Of a DNA stretch of 64,000 nt, positions 48,061 through 61,409 are shown in pieces. This stretch comes from Orientallactaga sibirica (taxonomy: Eukaryota > Chordata > Mammalia > Rodentia > Dipodidae), in assembly GCA_036365145.1 (NCBI GenBank), contig JAEOAD010000004.1:53752001-53816000 (forward strand), given 5' to 3'. Within the stretch, counting starts at the first letter, position 1; each line of letters starts with the position of its first letter. Below the pieces are notes generated by a model, which worked only from the letters and a program-made list of their open reading frames with translations, was not told the origin of the DNA and did not search any database. The translations under genes were made by a program, and so were the position numbers.

Positions 48061-50287
48061 GCAAGAGAGAAAAGGGGAGAGATAATAGGCGCTGTCCATT
48101 TGAGCCGGTTACACTGGGTTTCAGATCTCCATGCAATGTGAGAGCCCAGCAGAGTTTACCCACAGTAATGAATGAGGGAAGGCGGAAGGATAAATGGTAC
48201 GGGATGCTCCGTGCGTTTAGAGTGGGGACAATTGCTGTTTATTTGCTTTCCGTTTATGAAAATTACACAGAGCAAGGTTAAATGTGAGACACATCATTAT
48301 ATCATGTCTGAACGTATGCTGTTGGAGGTCAGGGTGAAAGGAAGCATTCAACTTTCTTTTCTTTATTTAGATAAGAAAGAAATATTTGTAGCCTTTTTAT
48401 TAAATATAAATTTTTCTCTATTAAATACCCTGCCCCCCCCCCACAAAAATCTAATTGTACATTTTGGGGGCATATATAGCCATCCTCTTTTCCTTCAAAA
48501 ATCCTATTCCCTAAGACCAATACATTCTGCCGAAAGTTTATAATTTACAACTACGAATGTCAGCACTGCTGTGCCATTATGAATTTCTTTACAGAGCTGG
48601 ATGTTTAAGCATTAACTATTTTAGGCATTTTTTCACTTGCTAGAGGATCAAGTATTTTTTTTTTTCTTTAGTGTCTTTCATTTCTTATTGTAAGTAAAAC
48701 TTGCATAAAGTCTAATCTGGGTAATTCTGTATGGACTGGAGCCTACCACATAATTAGCTTTAAAAAGGTACAAATAAGCTAAACTTCAAATTGTCAGTTT
48801 GTTACACATGGTAACTAGTTTTAACTAAATGAGGAAATTTAATAACTTTTAGGGTGAAATAATTTGGTGCCATAATTTCAAAAAGGTAATTTAAGAAAGC
48901 ATAAAAAATTACAGGATATTTTGAAATTTTAATATGCATTTTTGGTTACTTGAAATGAAATGGAACATTTACAAGAAACAATACATTTATCAAAAACTAA
49001 TGTGATTGCTATTTATTTGTATTATGAAAACAGCCATATGACTTTTAGATATAATTTTTTTTTCCTCTAAATTTCAGCAATGTGTTGAATCATTCCATGA
49101 AGCTTGAAAAAAAAAATCTTAAAAACATTTACAAGAATTAACTATCATACCATTGTAATAGTATTTATTCACATGGGATTAAAGGAAGTTTTATAAAGTA
49201 TATGAGATTAAGTTAAAACTTACATTTTATTGAATATATTATTTACAAAGCTTTCAAAAATGGAAGAAGGATGAAGTAATATTTATGTGGTGGTGTGGGT
49301 GAACAGAATTTTTGTGTCTCATGTCATTTAAATAGTTTTTATTTTACTCCATGCTTTTAGAATTCTTATGTAGTTTTTGAGGTTTTAGTTAATTTAGAGA
49401 TGGAATTTTGTTCTTTATGGAATTTTTCCATTAAAAAAAAACTCATTTCTGGATTGATCATTTGTTTTAGTGTATCACTGTTCTTTTTTAAGACACTAAT
49501 ATTGCATGCATTTGATAGTACTGTACTTTTATAAAAGAAAATGAGAAACTGCACATAATGGAAACATACTTTCACTACATAGTTAAAAATATGCAATATT
49601 TAAAACTGTAGGCTGAGACTGTATTTTATTTCTTCTCAAACAAAAGCTCTCTGAATGAAGTCAGAAATTTCTTGGGCTTTGTCTAAATTCAAAGTGCCCC
49701 CTACTGTCCAAAAAGTGTACTACAGAGAGAGAAAATAGGAAATCTGAAATCAAAATCTATTCAGCAAGAGACAGATGGAAGAGAACTCCTGGAGATAATG
49801 GTTTTGCTCTCAGCCCAGGGCATTTCAGTTTGGAATGTTGCATCAGTGAGGAGTTACGCTCCCTTCCACGTTAAAAGTCACAACAAAATTATTTGTAGCT
49901 TTATAACTGTTTCTTTTTGTCTTAGCTTGGCTTTTAAAACTGAAATTCCACTTTGGTTTCACTGTATGGTTTACTGTAATGCTCTAGACAATGCATGAAA
50001 TAGACCTTTAAACTACACCCCCTCATATCTTCACTTCTAAGGCAGGTTATTTAAAAGGGTTTCCCCTACTTACTTCTGTAATAGAATGCTTTCCTCTTTA
50101 ACCATGAGCTATATGTGCTTAAAAGTAGAAAAGATTGTTATTCTGAAAAATGCAAGTTTAGCTAAATAATCAGTTGATTGACTGTGGGAAAATATTTTGA
50201 AGTATATCCAGAAAAAGAGATTGCCATTTTAATATTTCACTGTTTAACATTATCTCTGTATTACAAAAATTATCAAGGTGGGTATAT
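48061..50287. other. Repeat-free DNA flanking the CpG island
   Basis: More than 2.2 kb with no recognisable SINE, LINE or LTR, only a C-run (48433-48441) and short T/A runs. The longest frame is 123 codons (48172-48543, +), without a motif. The lack of insertions beside a CpG island would fit conserved non-coding DNA, but I cannot test conservation. Confidence 0.5.
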
Positions 50288-50503
50288 ATGTTTGTTTGTT
50301 TGTTTGTTTGTTTATTTATTTATTTATTTGCCAGGAAAGAGATGGGAAAGAGAAAGAGAGAGAATGAATGGGCACTCTAGCTCCTCTAGCTGCTTCAAAT
50401 AAATTCCAGATGCATGTGGCTTTATGTGGGTACTGGAGAATTGTACCCCAGGCTGGCAGGATTTAAGCAAACACCTATAACCTCTGAGCCATCTCCCCAA
50501 ACC
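50288..50503 (-). mobile_element. Dip-type SINE, minus strand
   Basis: (TTTG)n(TTTA)n tail (50290-50330), 'agagaaagagagagaatgaa', 'tgggcactctagctcctcta', 'ggctttatgtgggtactgga', promoter end 'taacctctgagccatctccc'. The 'gcgccaccttgtgcatct' segment is deleted. Confidence 0.9.
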
Positions 50504-51641
50504 TGTATATTTTGATGTAAGATTGCTTAATATTTTTTCTTTGAATTCAGTGGCCTAATAAAAATTTTCATAAATATCCAAGCCATGATATAATTGTAGG
50601 ATATAATACTACATGTTATACCCTGAAATTAACTGTAATTGTTCTTGTAGTGCAAAACAGTAAAACTCGAGATGGTAACAGAGACAGGTGAAAATTTTAG
50701 AAATGTTTGCTGTGTCTTTTTCAAAACCATTGATGGCATGACAAGACAATATAATTAATGAAGAAATGGATTAATAACTGTTATAATGAAATCAATGATT
50801 TAAAGTAAAATTAAATAGTCATCATTATAATCAATATATGGAAAAGATAATTTGTCACATGTACAACAATATGACAGGTTTTGGTTAAATACTTTCAACC
50901 AATGTTTGGTCTATATTTTAAGCAAAATCAAAATAGAGATGTAAGTAATTCCAGAGGTAATTTTAAGTAAAAATCCAGTGCTACAGTTGTACATTGAATA
51001 ACTACATAGTAGGTGTTTGATTTAATGAACAACTAGGAAGTTGCTGATTGTTTGGTGCGGAGGGCAGAGAGCTAAGTGCATCTTCTAGCAGACTGGGTCT
51101 CAGGCACCCTTCCTTTGCTACCGCTGCCCTTTCAGCTGTATCTCCTCTTGCTGTCTTTTCTTTTTCCCATGCACCAGGTGGTTGTTCTTGTTGCCTTCTG
51201 TGAAGAAGAATCACATTCAACTAGTCTTCCACATTAATGATTTCCTGGTACACAGGTATGTCTAGCAGAGACATTCATTTGTTAACACTTGATCAATGGA
51301 GTAAATGAAGATATAAACAAAATAAACAAGATAAGCATCTCAAAGCAGAGACTCTGTAGTAGTAATTATTGGCAACTTTTAGGTAAAATAACAGGACAGC
51401 ATTTAAAAGTTGGCTGTACTGGCATAAATAGCAAGCCAGTGTTCTCAGTTTTTGGAAAAGTCCAGAACAACCAGTATATTTAACTATTCTCCATGCTTTA
51501 GGATATATCTAGTAACAAAAACACAACATATGCACTAAAATAATTTCTGTGGAATCACCATTTCTCTTTATTGGTACTACATTTGAAATATTGTGCTTAA
51601 ATTCCATAAAAATGTATCCACATTAAAAAGTCTAATAATGC
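50504..51641. other. Unique DNA with one less AT-rich patch
   Basis: Mostly AT-rich. Around 51030-51220 the sequence is GC-richer and carries a 72-codon minus-strand frame (51002-51220) without recognised domain; its end ('acacctactatgtag' on the minus strand) resembles an ancient L2-class sequence. Confidence 0.45.
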
Positions 51642-51910
51642 AGGCTGGAGAGATTGCTCAGTGACTAATGCTGTTGCCTGCAAAGCCCAAGTCATTAGAC
51701 CTGGGTTCAATTCCCCGGTACCTGCCAAAACCAGATGCACAAATTGGCACATGCATCTGGAGTTTGTTTGCAGTGGCTAGCGGTCCTGGCATGCCCATAC
51801 TCTCTCTCTTTTCTCACCATGTATATATATATATATATGGAGAGAGAGAGAGTAAGATAAATCAATACAATTAATTATTTAATTGATAAATGATTGCAAA
51901 TAAATAAAGT
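51642..51910 (+). mobile_element. Dip-type SINE with (TA)n expansion in its tail zone
   Basis: 'aggctggagagattgctcag', B box 'ggttcaattcccc', 'agatgcacaaattggcacat', 'gtttgcagtggctagcggtc', then (TA)n at 51821-51838, a GAGA block and an (AAAT)-type end near 51898-51908. Confidence 0.92.
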
Positions 51911-53020
51911 ATTTTTTTTTTTAAATTCTAAAGCTATGGTATATTATATGGGTAACTACATGCTTTATGCTTGTATTTCCTTTGCTTTTTACAATCAATT
52001 CTTTTCCAAATTCAATTTAAGATAATCTAATTTCTAATTAATCTAATCTGTTTAATAATAGAACCTTGCTCTTAAGCATAAATAGCTTCCCTCATTATGA
52101 GTCTGTTTAGCAAAACTTCAAATCAAGATGCTTAAGTTTCTCAGCCAGTGATGTGTCAAGAGGGCCCTTGAAGCCTTTTCCCTCTGGCAGTATGCCTTCT
52201 GACTTGCTGTCACAATTGGCTTCCTGAGCATGAGTCTTTGTTTCCTTGGAACCTGGGCTCTGGCTCTTTTGTAGAACTTGCTCATTCAGTTAATAGTTTA
52301 ATGTGGGCTGTACAAGATTCTTTCAATAAATTTTATTTCTGCTTAAGCTAGCTAGACAGTTTCTTTTGTATGCAACCAAATAAATCTAATTGTCTTGATG
52401 CATGTCTTCCTCAGAGAACAACTTACAGATTCATCAGTACAATTTTCAGGAAGCTTAGATAGTCTCATATTACAGTATGGAGGCTGGGTTGTATGTGGTC
52501 CTTGGCCAAAGATGTGGAACATTTTTCAACCAGAGGTGGAGACACCATCCAAGCCTCCTGTAGGCTAACATATTGTACAGATTGTCTTCTCATGAATGGT
52601 TGAGCTTTTTATATACCTTTGCTGACATAATCCCTATTTTCTTCATCCTCCCAATCCAATACTGAGAACACAGATTCAGTTACAAAAATACAAATAGTAT
52701 ATTCAATGCTGATCAAGTAATTTTGGAAATACTAGGATGAATACTAGGAAGGAATAAGATATGGGATAAATATATAGTTCACAATGTTATAAAAGACAAG
52801 AGAGTTCCATAAAGAAGGGAAACAATGTTTATAAAGCAGCGACAGTAAGCTTGCTTTTATTTGTTTATATCTGCATAAACAACTATTATTTACAACTTGA
52901 GAGTACAGGGCAGAATCCTGTTTTCTTTTCCTTATGAGAATTGTACAGCAAAATAGGGTATAAGGGGCTTCAGGAAGACCCTTGAACCCCAAAGACTAGG
53001 TTTGTGTTTGCACTTAACCA
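51911..53020. other. Unique DNA, possibly with an old unassigned repeat
   Basis: No recent repeat. The stretch about 52140-52400, read on the minus strand ('cttaagcagaaataaaattt', 'attgaaagaatcttg'), reminds me of an old interspersed repeat that I cannot name. No gene recognised. Confidence 0.4.
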
Positions 53021-53033
53021 AAAAATTGGGCAA

Positions 53034-53249
53034 GGTTGGAGAGATGTCTTAGCAGTTAAGGCACTTTCTTGCAAAGCCAAAGGACCCAGGTTCAATTGCT
53101 CAGGACCCATGTAAGCCATATGCACAAGGTAGTGCATGTATCTGGACTTTGTGGCTGGAAGCCCTGGTGCACCTAATGTTTCTCTCTCTCTCTTACTCAT
53201 TCTATCTCTTTCCCTCTCTCAAATAAATAAATACAAATGAAATATTTTT
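53034..53249 (+). mobile_element. Dip-type SINE with 13-bp target duplication
   Basis: 'ggttggagagatgtcttagc', B box 'ggttcaattgctc', 'atatgcacaaggtagtgcat', 'gtggctggaagccctggtgc', tail (AAAT)n. Perfect target copies 'aaaaattgggcaa' at 53021-53033 and 53250-53262. Confidence 0.96.
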
Positions 53250-53269
53250 AAAAATTGGGCAAACCAAAC

Positions 53270-53985
53270 TGGGAAGAATAATTATTAAATTATTATATTT
53301 ATTTAGGGAAGTACAAAACCAAGGGGAAGAAAATGAATTAAACCTACGTGGTCTGACCCCACTTGCTAGGCCTGAAAAAAAACGTAAAAAGAGAGAAAGA
53401 GGAAAGAAAACAAAGTATAAAGAGTTTCTGCCTTGTAGAGGGCAGGAGGGAGTAAAGAGCTCATGTGGGTATAGGGGTGAAGGGTGTTCCTCTTGTCTAG
53501 GCATAGCCTGGCTGAGACTCAGTAGAACCTGCAGGTTCAGGAGTGGTCAGGCAGCCCAGAGAGCTAATAGACATATTTATAACCTCCCCTCATAAACATA
53601 ACTATAACCTTACTACAGTGGACTTTACCTTCTGGCTCAAGTGAGCTACAGTGAGAATTGATTGGTCTGGGCTAAGAGCTTGCTCAGGAAGAGGCTACCC
53701 ATGATGCAAAGTCCTGGGGGCTGAACTTGACCAACTACAATGTCAGGATTAGATTTAAATTCTAAGGAGACCTCCCTCCCAGGGAGGGGCCTGTTGTTTG
53801 TGGACAAACGAATCAACTTTAGGAAAGAGATAAGGAGTTAGGTCATCCTTTGATCTCTAGCAAGTGCAGATTGTAAGGGGCAGACATTTCTATCTTTATT
53901 TTGGGGGGCAGTCACCATAACTGCCTAACAAAGCTACCTTACTCCCTCTCATTAGGCCATTCCATCTTCTTCCTTAGAGTTAACA
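53270..53985 (-). mobile_element. Candidate solo LTR, minus strand
   Basis: A 716-bp block whose composition differs from its flanks. Read on the minus strand it starts 'tgttaactctaaggaagaag', has a CCAAT element (plus-strand 53657-53668, 'attgattggtct'), a TATA-like 'ttataaata' (plus 53574-53582) about 80 bp on, and an AATAAA-type signal (plus about 53299-53306) about 275 bp further, ending near 'cttccca'. That is the U3-R-U5 order of a retroviral LTR. No target duplication was found and no viral gene is present, so the borders are tentative. Confidence 0.4.
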
Positions 53986-54061
53986 TGGACAATAGCTTAG
54001 GAGCCCTCTAAGAGAATGCAAGGTCTTTGTGAGCAGCATGTTTAGATCTTGCTGACTGTTC

Positions 54062-54070
54062 AGAAAGAAA

Positions 54071-54138
<68 letters not shown>

Positions 54139-54220
54139 GAGAAAGAAAGAAAGAAAGAAAAGAAAAGAAAAAAGAAAAGAAAAGAAGAGAAAAGAAGAGA
54201 AAAGAAAAGAAATCACTCCT
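54062..54220. repeat. (GAAA)n polypurine tract
   Basis: About 160 bp of purine-only GAAA/GAAAA units on the plus strand with minor variants toward the right. Mirror symmetry makes it a candidate for triplex (H-DNA) formation. Confidence 0.97.
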
Positions 54221-57200
54221 CCAGAAAACAACAGGACAGGTTCCAAGCATTTCTGAAAATGATGTGTAACTGAAGATATTCAATTCATTAGAAATATAAT
54301 TATATAAATTATAAATGGTTAATGCTGAATAAAGGTAAGTTGTAGGGAAGCATAAATTAAATATGAGTGGTATAATGTAACTATTAGAGATCACTTCATA
54401 TATGCTGTTTTATTATATATTATTCTATATATTTTGAGATATTGATGTATTGTTTGCTTATTTATCATTATTTATAGTTAGTTTATCCCTCATTTACATT
54501 ATAGAGGAAAAGAAACATTACAAAATAAAAATGTCCAAAGTGTGTGATTTACTTACTGACATTTTTGTTTTTGCATTATTAAACCTTCTGACATTCATAA
54601 CATACACCAAGTTTAAGACCCTTCATTAGCTATAATTAATTCCCATTACTTTTTCTCTTCCAGGAAGGATTATTACTAAAACCATGATTTTGCTCCCAAA
54701 CCTTAATTTATCCTTGACCCAGTCATTTACATTTATTTCAGTGATTCTAGATAATAAGCATAACACATTTCATTCGTATTGATTTAGATTTAGTGTTTTC
54801 AGAGTCTAACTTTCATTTGCTTCTCTTAAGTGTTATTTTATAATGAACAATAATTTATTTTTATTGTGATTTCTTTGAGTTTTTTGAAAGTAAGAATTAA
54901 AGTTTAGCTCAAGATATTATACGATAAAGTAAGTTGAAAGCTTGCATCCTGAGATTCTAAGTCCAGCTCTCTGTTTTTTGTTTTTTTTTTTTTTTTCTTT
55001 TTTTTCCCCACTCAACTCATGTGCTTCTCAACAAGTATTTGTTGAGTGCCAACTTATATCAGATACTGTTCCAGGCTCTGGCCATGACTGCTTTCTGCCT
55101 GAAGCTGCTGTTCCTTGCCCAGAGTGAGTTACTGTGGCTTATCAGAGTGATTTGCTTTTGAGACCACTGCCTGGGGGATCAATAGAGGACAATATTAAAC
55201 TTACAGAGTGTCTCCAAACTACTAATCTATCAGAGGCCAAACTTTGAATTCTGATCTCTTTTCCTAGTTGGTATGATATTCTGTCATGATACCAGGCAGC
55301 AACGATGAGGGCAGACAAACAATATTACTGTGTTGCTAAGCTACTATATCTCATAGATTAGGCATATTTTGTACTTGGGAGGTAACCCCAGGATAAATTA
55401 AGGAGCACCTGTGCTTTTACCTTTACATTAATCTTATTCAGAGTGTTCTACTGGTATACATTGGACTTCATGATAAATAAGACTTGAGGCTCACTTTTGG
55501 GCCCACCACTCTCTCATCTGAGTAACTTGCATGTGTGCCCACTTCTACCATTCTCTTTTTTTCACCCCCTGGGGTATCCTACTTTACTCTTAGTTTGTCT
55601 AGGAATGAAGATCTCCAACTAGAGTTAGAGCATATGTAAATCTGTAGTTCTGAGCACCAGGAAATGGCCAGCTCCCAATAGACTTTCTTTTTTGTTTTGT
55701 TTATCTTACTTTCTCCTTTGTGCTTTCCTGCTTCAAGAATCTGGATTTTCATCCAATGACCCTTTCATTTCCTATTATATACTAATCTTTTCTTCTATTG
55801 ATTTCACTATCTGTTATATCATTTATGGATCACATTGGGAAAGCCATATTGATAACTTAAAGAGCTGTAGTGCTTATTTAGAGATGCTTAACTCATTCAC
55901 TTTGTGTTACTTGAATGCTTTTCTTGGAAGAAGCTAATGAATGCTTTCTCCCCCAGGTAGGGCACACCTCACAACAATGTGAAGGCCAATTCCCCCAGAG
56001 TTTACCTGAGTGATCCAGTGAGTTTTGTGCTTACTGACAAAGCATGGGACAGACTTTACTTATAGAAGCACTAAAGCAGTTACATTGAAAAGTCTCATCC
56101 CAACATGTTTGTATAGGTGGTACTAAAGTTCATCTGATCTTTTCCCCATTATATAGTTTATCTCCACCTCAAGCATGAGACTTTGAGCATCCTTGTGTAC
56201 GGATGACACAGGGTTCACCTGAGATCTCAGGTGACAGACTATCTTTCCTTGTCCCTCTCCTTCTATGTGGTACAACAGACCATATCTGAAAAGACTCTTA
56301 TATGTGGTTATAGTTGCTTCTAAGAAAGATAACAATAATTGCTTTTCTCAGAGACATATGACATAACACATAGTGATGTGAGTGGTCATTGCTTCCTGAA
56401 CATTAACTAGTCTTTCAGCATTTGTGAACACAGCCTATAGACAACTTTAAAGCTAATTTAAGGTCATTATAAGAAAATGTATAGTTCACAGTATATAGAC
56501 AAGATACTCTTACATTATTTTATGCCTTATTATTAAGGGATCCTAGGACATCTAATATTATTGTTGTCAATTTTAATTGACTACTAAATTTGTTCACATC
56601 AGTAGCCATTTAGCAAATTAACTGTTCTAGCCTCTAATTTCTGCTTCTAATTCAGAGGGTCCAACCTCAAAATTATTTATAATTTATAGTCACTTGCTCT
56701 TCCCCATGCTCTAAATTCATTTGATAATCTGATAGTCTGATAACTGCCAAACTAATGTCCTGGTTGATTTCTTCCACCAGTTTCACCTCATATACCTAGT
56801 TGTCTAAATGACATTTCACTGGGGTGTGTAATAAACATCCTATACTTGGATACCTTTTTGTAGATTCTTGACAGTTCCCAGAAACCTTTTCCTTATAAAG
56901 CATCTTTGAACTTTTTAAGTAGGTCAGATGTCCCATACCAATTCTGAGACTTGTTTTTCTCATTCCTGTCACTCCAAATTTCAAAATTTATCCAAAAGAA
57001 ACCACTCATTGTTACAAGCCTCACCCTTTAACACCCTGTTGCCACACCTGTATAATACCTGGATTTATTCTCATCCCTCTGCAGTCTATTCCTCAAATAC
57101 CATCCAAATGAATATATTTAAAATTTAAACCAAATCATGTGCCTTTCTTATATGAAACCTTTTAACCATATATCATTTATTACTGTATGCATGGACATCA

Positions 57201-59379
57201 GAAATTATAGTGAAAATATACTCATTGCTTTTTCTTTAGGAATCCATAGCAACAGTGTAGAAAATATATTTTTTGTGATGAAAATTAAAGGGAACTACTT
57301 AGAGAGAAGATAATGTGCTTATAATCAAACAGAAGAATAGGTACTTATGTATTTGGATATACTGGTAAATTCAAATATTTAGGTTCTACAATTGTAGAGG
57401 AATTAATTTTCTAAATAAAATTGGTGGAAATGGAAAAGATTATGGCTAAAAAGAGGTGGGCTTGGAAAAACTGGCACTATCTATATGTTGCAAAATCTAA
57501 AGACCACCATATTAAATATCTGGGACACCAGATTAAGACTTTCCTGAAAATAATGTGTCCTATGTCATGCAAATTTATAAATTTGAATGAACATTCTCCA
57601 CTATGGGAGCCCTAGAGAGTTTTGAGGCAGTCTTTATAAAGTGGTTGCATACTGTTCTATTCCCTGCAATAGAATAATAGGACAAATTCACTTTAGAAAA
57701 ATTCTAATGGGGATTAGTGACACCTTGTAGTTTCCTTCCATTCTGGGCTGTCCTTTACTGAAGTGTACTGTTTTCCTTGGAGACGATTAAAGTGGTAAAT
57801 TTCAGTGACTGTTTCTAGAAATATTTTTTGGTGAACAGTTCCAGAAATAAATCTAGGACTGACACCAAGAAGAAATTCTTGGCATATGAAAGGTTTTGAA
57901 AATTTTCAACATAAAAAGTCCTAATAAACTAATACTAATCATGGTACCAATCAACTAATAGGTTGCCTTATCAGTCATTTTGCCAACTCTTTCTTGAGTT
58001 ACTCTCTTATTTATACTATCTTCCAGTTTAGCTAAATTAGTATCTCTATTCTTCTAGCATGTTTTCTGGATTCACTATTTCTTTTAATTATTTGCTACAT
58101 ATGTTATATATGTTCACTTATAACCAATTAACTTGAAGAAGGATGTTGTGGTATGTTGTAAATATGTCTCACAGAAAACACTCCATTACCTGGATATTTT
58201 TCTCAATGTAGAAATACGGTTTAGGGAAAACTTTTCTACTATTTGGAGCTGTTCATAAAATGGTACATGTGGAAAGTAATTGATATTTCATCATTTTAGA
58301 TGGGGAGGAGGGACTGAAAGACGACAACTAAGAATATTATACCTTTTGTACCACTGATTATGACTGGAACAGACAATTTCTGATATTCTTTGAACATTAG
58401 GATACCATGATTCTATGATTCTATATGACAGATACACACTCAAGTAAAGGTATCTTCACTATATAGCACAGTAGTCTTGGAATTTATAGGTAGATGGATA
58501 GGTTTTCATTGATGGGTAGGATATAGGTAAGGAAAAGAGCAGAGTAAATTCTTTATAGAAAACAATGAAGAAAGAAAAAAAAAGAAAAAAAGTACACCTG
58601 AACTCTGTCTATTAAGGGACATGGAGAACTGTGTCTGACTAGTGTATAGGATTTGTGCTTGAGGACTCAAGAAAAGAGTTGGATGTAATTGTGAAAGATT
58701 TCACTATTAGGTATGCAGCAGGTTGCAGTTTAACTTATTTTGATAGTACTGAAATTTTGGATTTATGACATTATTAGAATAAAATGTACATATATTTGTT
58801 CCTATGTAATAAAACCATCATAATTATACAGGGGAATGGAGTACAAGACATACAGATAAACTCATCATTAGCAGATGAGGACTCAGTCTTGGAAAGCATC
58901 AATAAAGTAGGGTCTTTGTACATCTAATCATTTTAAAGCAAGTGGATGCATATTGACTGATATAAAGTAACAGGAATGTACTATAATTTATCTTCTAATG
59001 ACCAAAGATGTAGAAAGTTTAGTTGCAGGAGAAAAAATATCCTTTGAGCAAATGTTATTAATGATTATTCTGAAGATAAAAAAATGAAAGAGACACACAG
59101 AGAGAAGGGGAGGGGAGAGGCTGATATCAAAGCATTGGCTAAAGTGATTGTAGGTAGCAAGTCTGCATTTCATAGGGTAGGCCAATTGGCTTGAAGACTC
59201 AGTTAAAATTGTAGTTTTGAATTCCAAGTTCTTCATGAAAACAGGGTAGCTATGCAAGTTTTGATTGTAATCTTGAGGAAAAATCCATTTTTTCCCCTAG
59301 AAGACATCTGTTTTGTTCTAAAAGTAGTCAATTGATTGTGTGAGGGCCACCAACATTTTGGAAGGTTATATGCTATATT
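54221..59379. other. Long stretch almost free of recent repeats
   Basis: Over 5 kb with no Dip, B1 or L1 copy that I can see. T-runs at about 54975-55005 and a likely ancient L2/MIR-class scrap at 55025-55090 ('acaagtatttgttgagtgcc', 'agatactgttccaggctctg'). Open frames up to 89 codons (58988-59257, -) have no motif. No gene can be called. Confidence 0.5.
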
Positions 59380-59702
59380 ATCTGTTTTCCTTCTCACTGT
59401 GACAAAATACCTGACAAGAAGCAACTTAACGAAGGAAAGGTTTACTTTCACTTACGGCTGGAAAGGAAGCAGATGGTGATGAGAGGGAAGGCATGCATGG
59501 TAGCAGGAGTAGGGGGTGGCTGGTCACATTGCACTTACAGTCTGGAAACAGTTAACAAAAAAGGTGTAAAACGTCAAAATCTACCCTAAGTGACTCACTT
59601 TCTCTAGTAAGGTTCCACCTCCTAAAGTTCCTCAACATTCCCAAACTGTGGCCAGCAGGGTCCAAGAATTCAAGCACATTTCACATTCAACCCATAACAT
59701 AT
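59380..59702 (-). mobile_element. MaLR-type LTR remnant, minus strand
   Basis: 'actgtgacaaaatacctgac', 'aacgaaggaaaggtttactt', 'aggttccacctcctaaagtt', 'cccaaactgtggccagcagg', 'acattcaacccataaca' form the reverse of the element at 2286-2645. This is the antisense of the MLT1/ORR1-like pattern. Confidence 0.65.
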
Positions 59703-61409
59703 GCTTCACTCAAACTCGACTTATTTTAAAACTATCCACATCTTAATATCTCTAGACAGGTTTATGATTCAAGCACTTGGCATAGTTGATGCAGCACACA
59801 AAATTCACCTTTGCAGCATGTGATAAAATACAAAGAATGGGTGTTTATCTTGGTATTCATATACTATCATATTTGTACAGATACTTTGATCAATTATTAG
59901 AAAGAACCACAGGGGGAAAAAATGGCAGGTGGGACTGGCTGGTTTCTTTAAAGAAACAACTCTAGTTCATTGAGAAATAACTTCTGGGAACTAAAGTAAT
60001 TGTTATAGCCACAGATAAAACTAAATTTATGCAATGTTTTTACTTGTTTTTCCTATAATATTAAACAATGAGAACCCATAATTTCCCCCCTTCCCATAAA
60101 AGCAGTAACTAGATTCTTTTTTTCATTTTTTCCCTAGTTTTCCTTATCTTAAAGAAGAGGAAAATCACCTATCATGTTGATCAACTCCATGGAAATGTGA
60201 TCTGCACAGTTTGGCATTGTATGAGACTATCATGCATCCTGAGCATTTTTCCTTTTGACTATGGATTTAGCCAACTTTCAGTTGAATATTTTCACTTCTT
60301 TCTTTACCTTTAGCATTAAAGGATTAGATATAGTTAATACTTACATTTGTTAAGTAGAATTATGAGATGGCTGCCCTGATCACTTGAAAAAAAGATGCAT
60401 TTGACCTATAGTTAAATTCATTTATTATTCTCCTCCTGTGGCTACATTTAAACAATTTACTAGAAATCAGAAAATCACTTCTGCATATGAAGTAATTAAA
60501 TCATTATAGCTTTAAGATCTCCAATGGGCGTGTGTGTGCTACAAATGTATATCTTACAGGATAAAGGTTGGGAGCTGATGATTTTTTCCTTAAATCTGAC
60601 CAGCATGATTTTCACAAGGAAAAAGCCAGAAAGGGAACAAAAATGGTAGTATTCAATTTAGTGACCTCTGGGCAGAAGAAACAATTTAATTTTAAAGTAA
60701 AATTAGCTAATGTGGAATACAATTTGATATTCCATAATAAGATACACATCTTTGAAGGAAACATTCAATTTGTGATAATAGGAAGAGAAAATGTTCAACT
60801 GGGAAGAATGTCCAAGGAGAAAATTTTGGTAATGGGTGACCTAGAAAGAAGCCCAATAAACAAGTTATGAAAGCAATATTGCTGACAGAGTGGGAAGGCA
60901 AACAAGATGTGGTCTGCTTAAACAACAAGCCTGTCAGTCTGTTTTGCTTTTTCAGAAATGATCTTAGTGCCAACTGAAGAAGCAAGCTTTGCTGCCCACC
61001 CCGCCCCAGGAAAAAACTATGGCATGCAAGTCATTTTGCAATATCTTAAAATATCTGCAAAAATAAATTTAATCAGATTCTTACCTGTACCACAGAGAGT
61101 ATGGAAGGATTAATGAGTTAATTATTGTGAAATATTAAAACACATTGGGATATCTGAGTGCAAAATGAAAATAATTCTTTATGGCTTTGCTAGAATGTCT
61201 CAGTAGTCATAATTATTTTCTTACTATGGATTCCTCTTCTAGTTTAGTTATGTATATTTTTTCTATTAAAAACTCATCTTATGGCACAAATTGACACCAC
61301 AAAGATTATTTGACAGAACCAAATTGCATGAGTAAAATGATGCCCCAAAAATATGTAATTTATTCTCTTTTGACAATTATTTTCTATTAGCGTACTAATT
61401 TCTTTGTTT
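59703..61409. other. Unique AT-rich DNA
   Basis: A 100-codon plus-strand frame (60568-60870), Lys/Asn/Ile-rich, shows no known domain and no splice or start context of note. No repeat recognised. Confidence 0.5.

Noticed and set aside
51002..51220. 72-codon minus-strand frame with fairly protein-like composition
   Set aside because: No family recognised, and its end looks like an ancient repeat ('acacctactatgtag'). Insufficient to call an exon.
54008..54394. 128-codon minus-strand Phe/Leu/Ser-rich frame
   Set aside because: Almost entirely a translation of the (GAAA)n tract.
60568..60870. 100-codon plus-strand frame rich in Lys, Asn and Ile
   Set aside because: Considered as an exon or processed pseudogene, but no family was recognised and there is no poly(A) tail or target duplication nearby.
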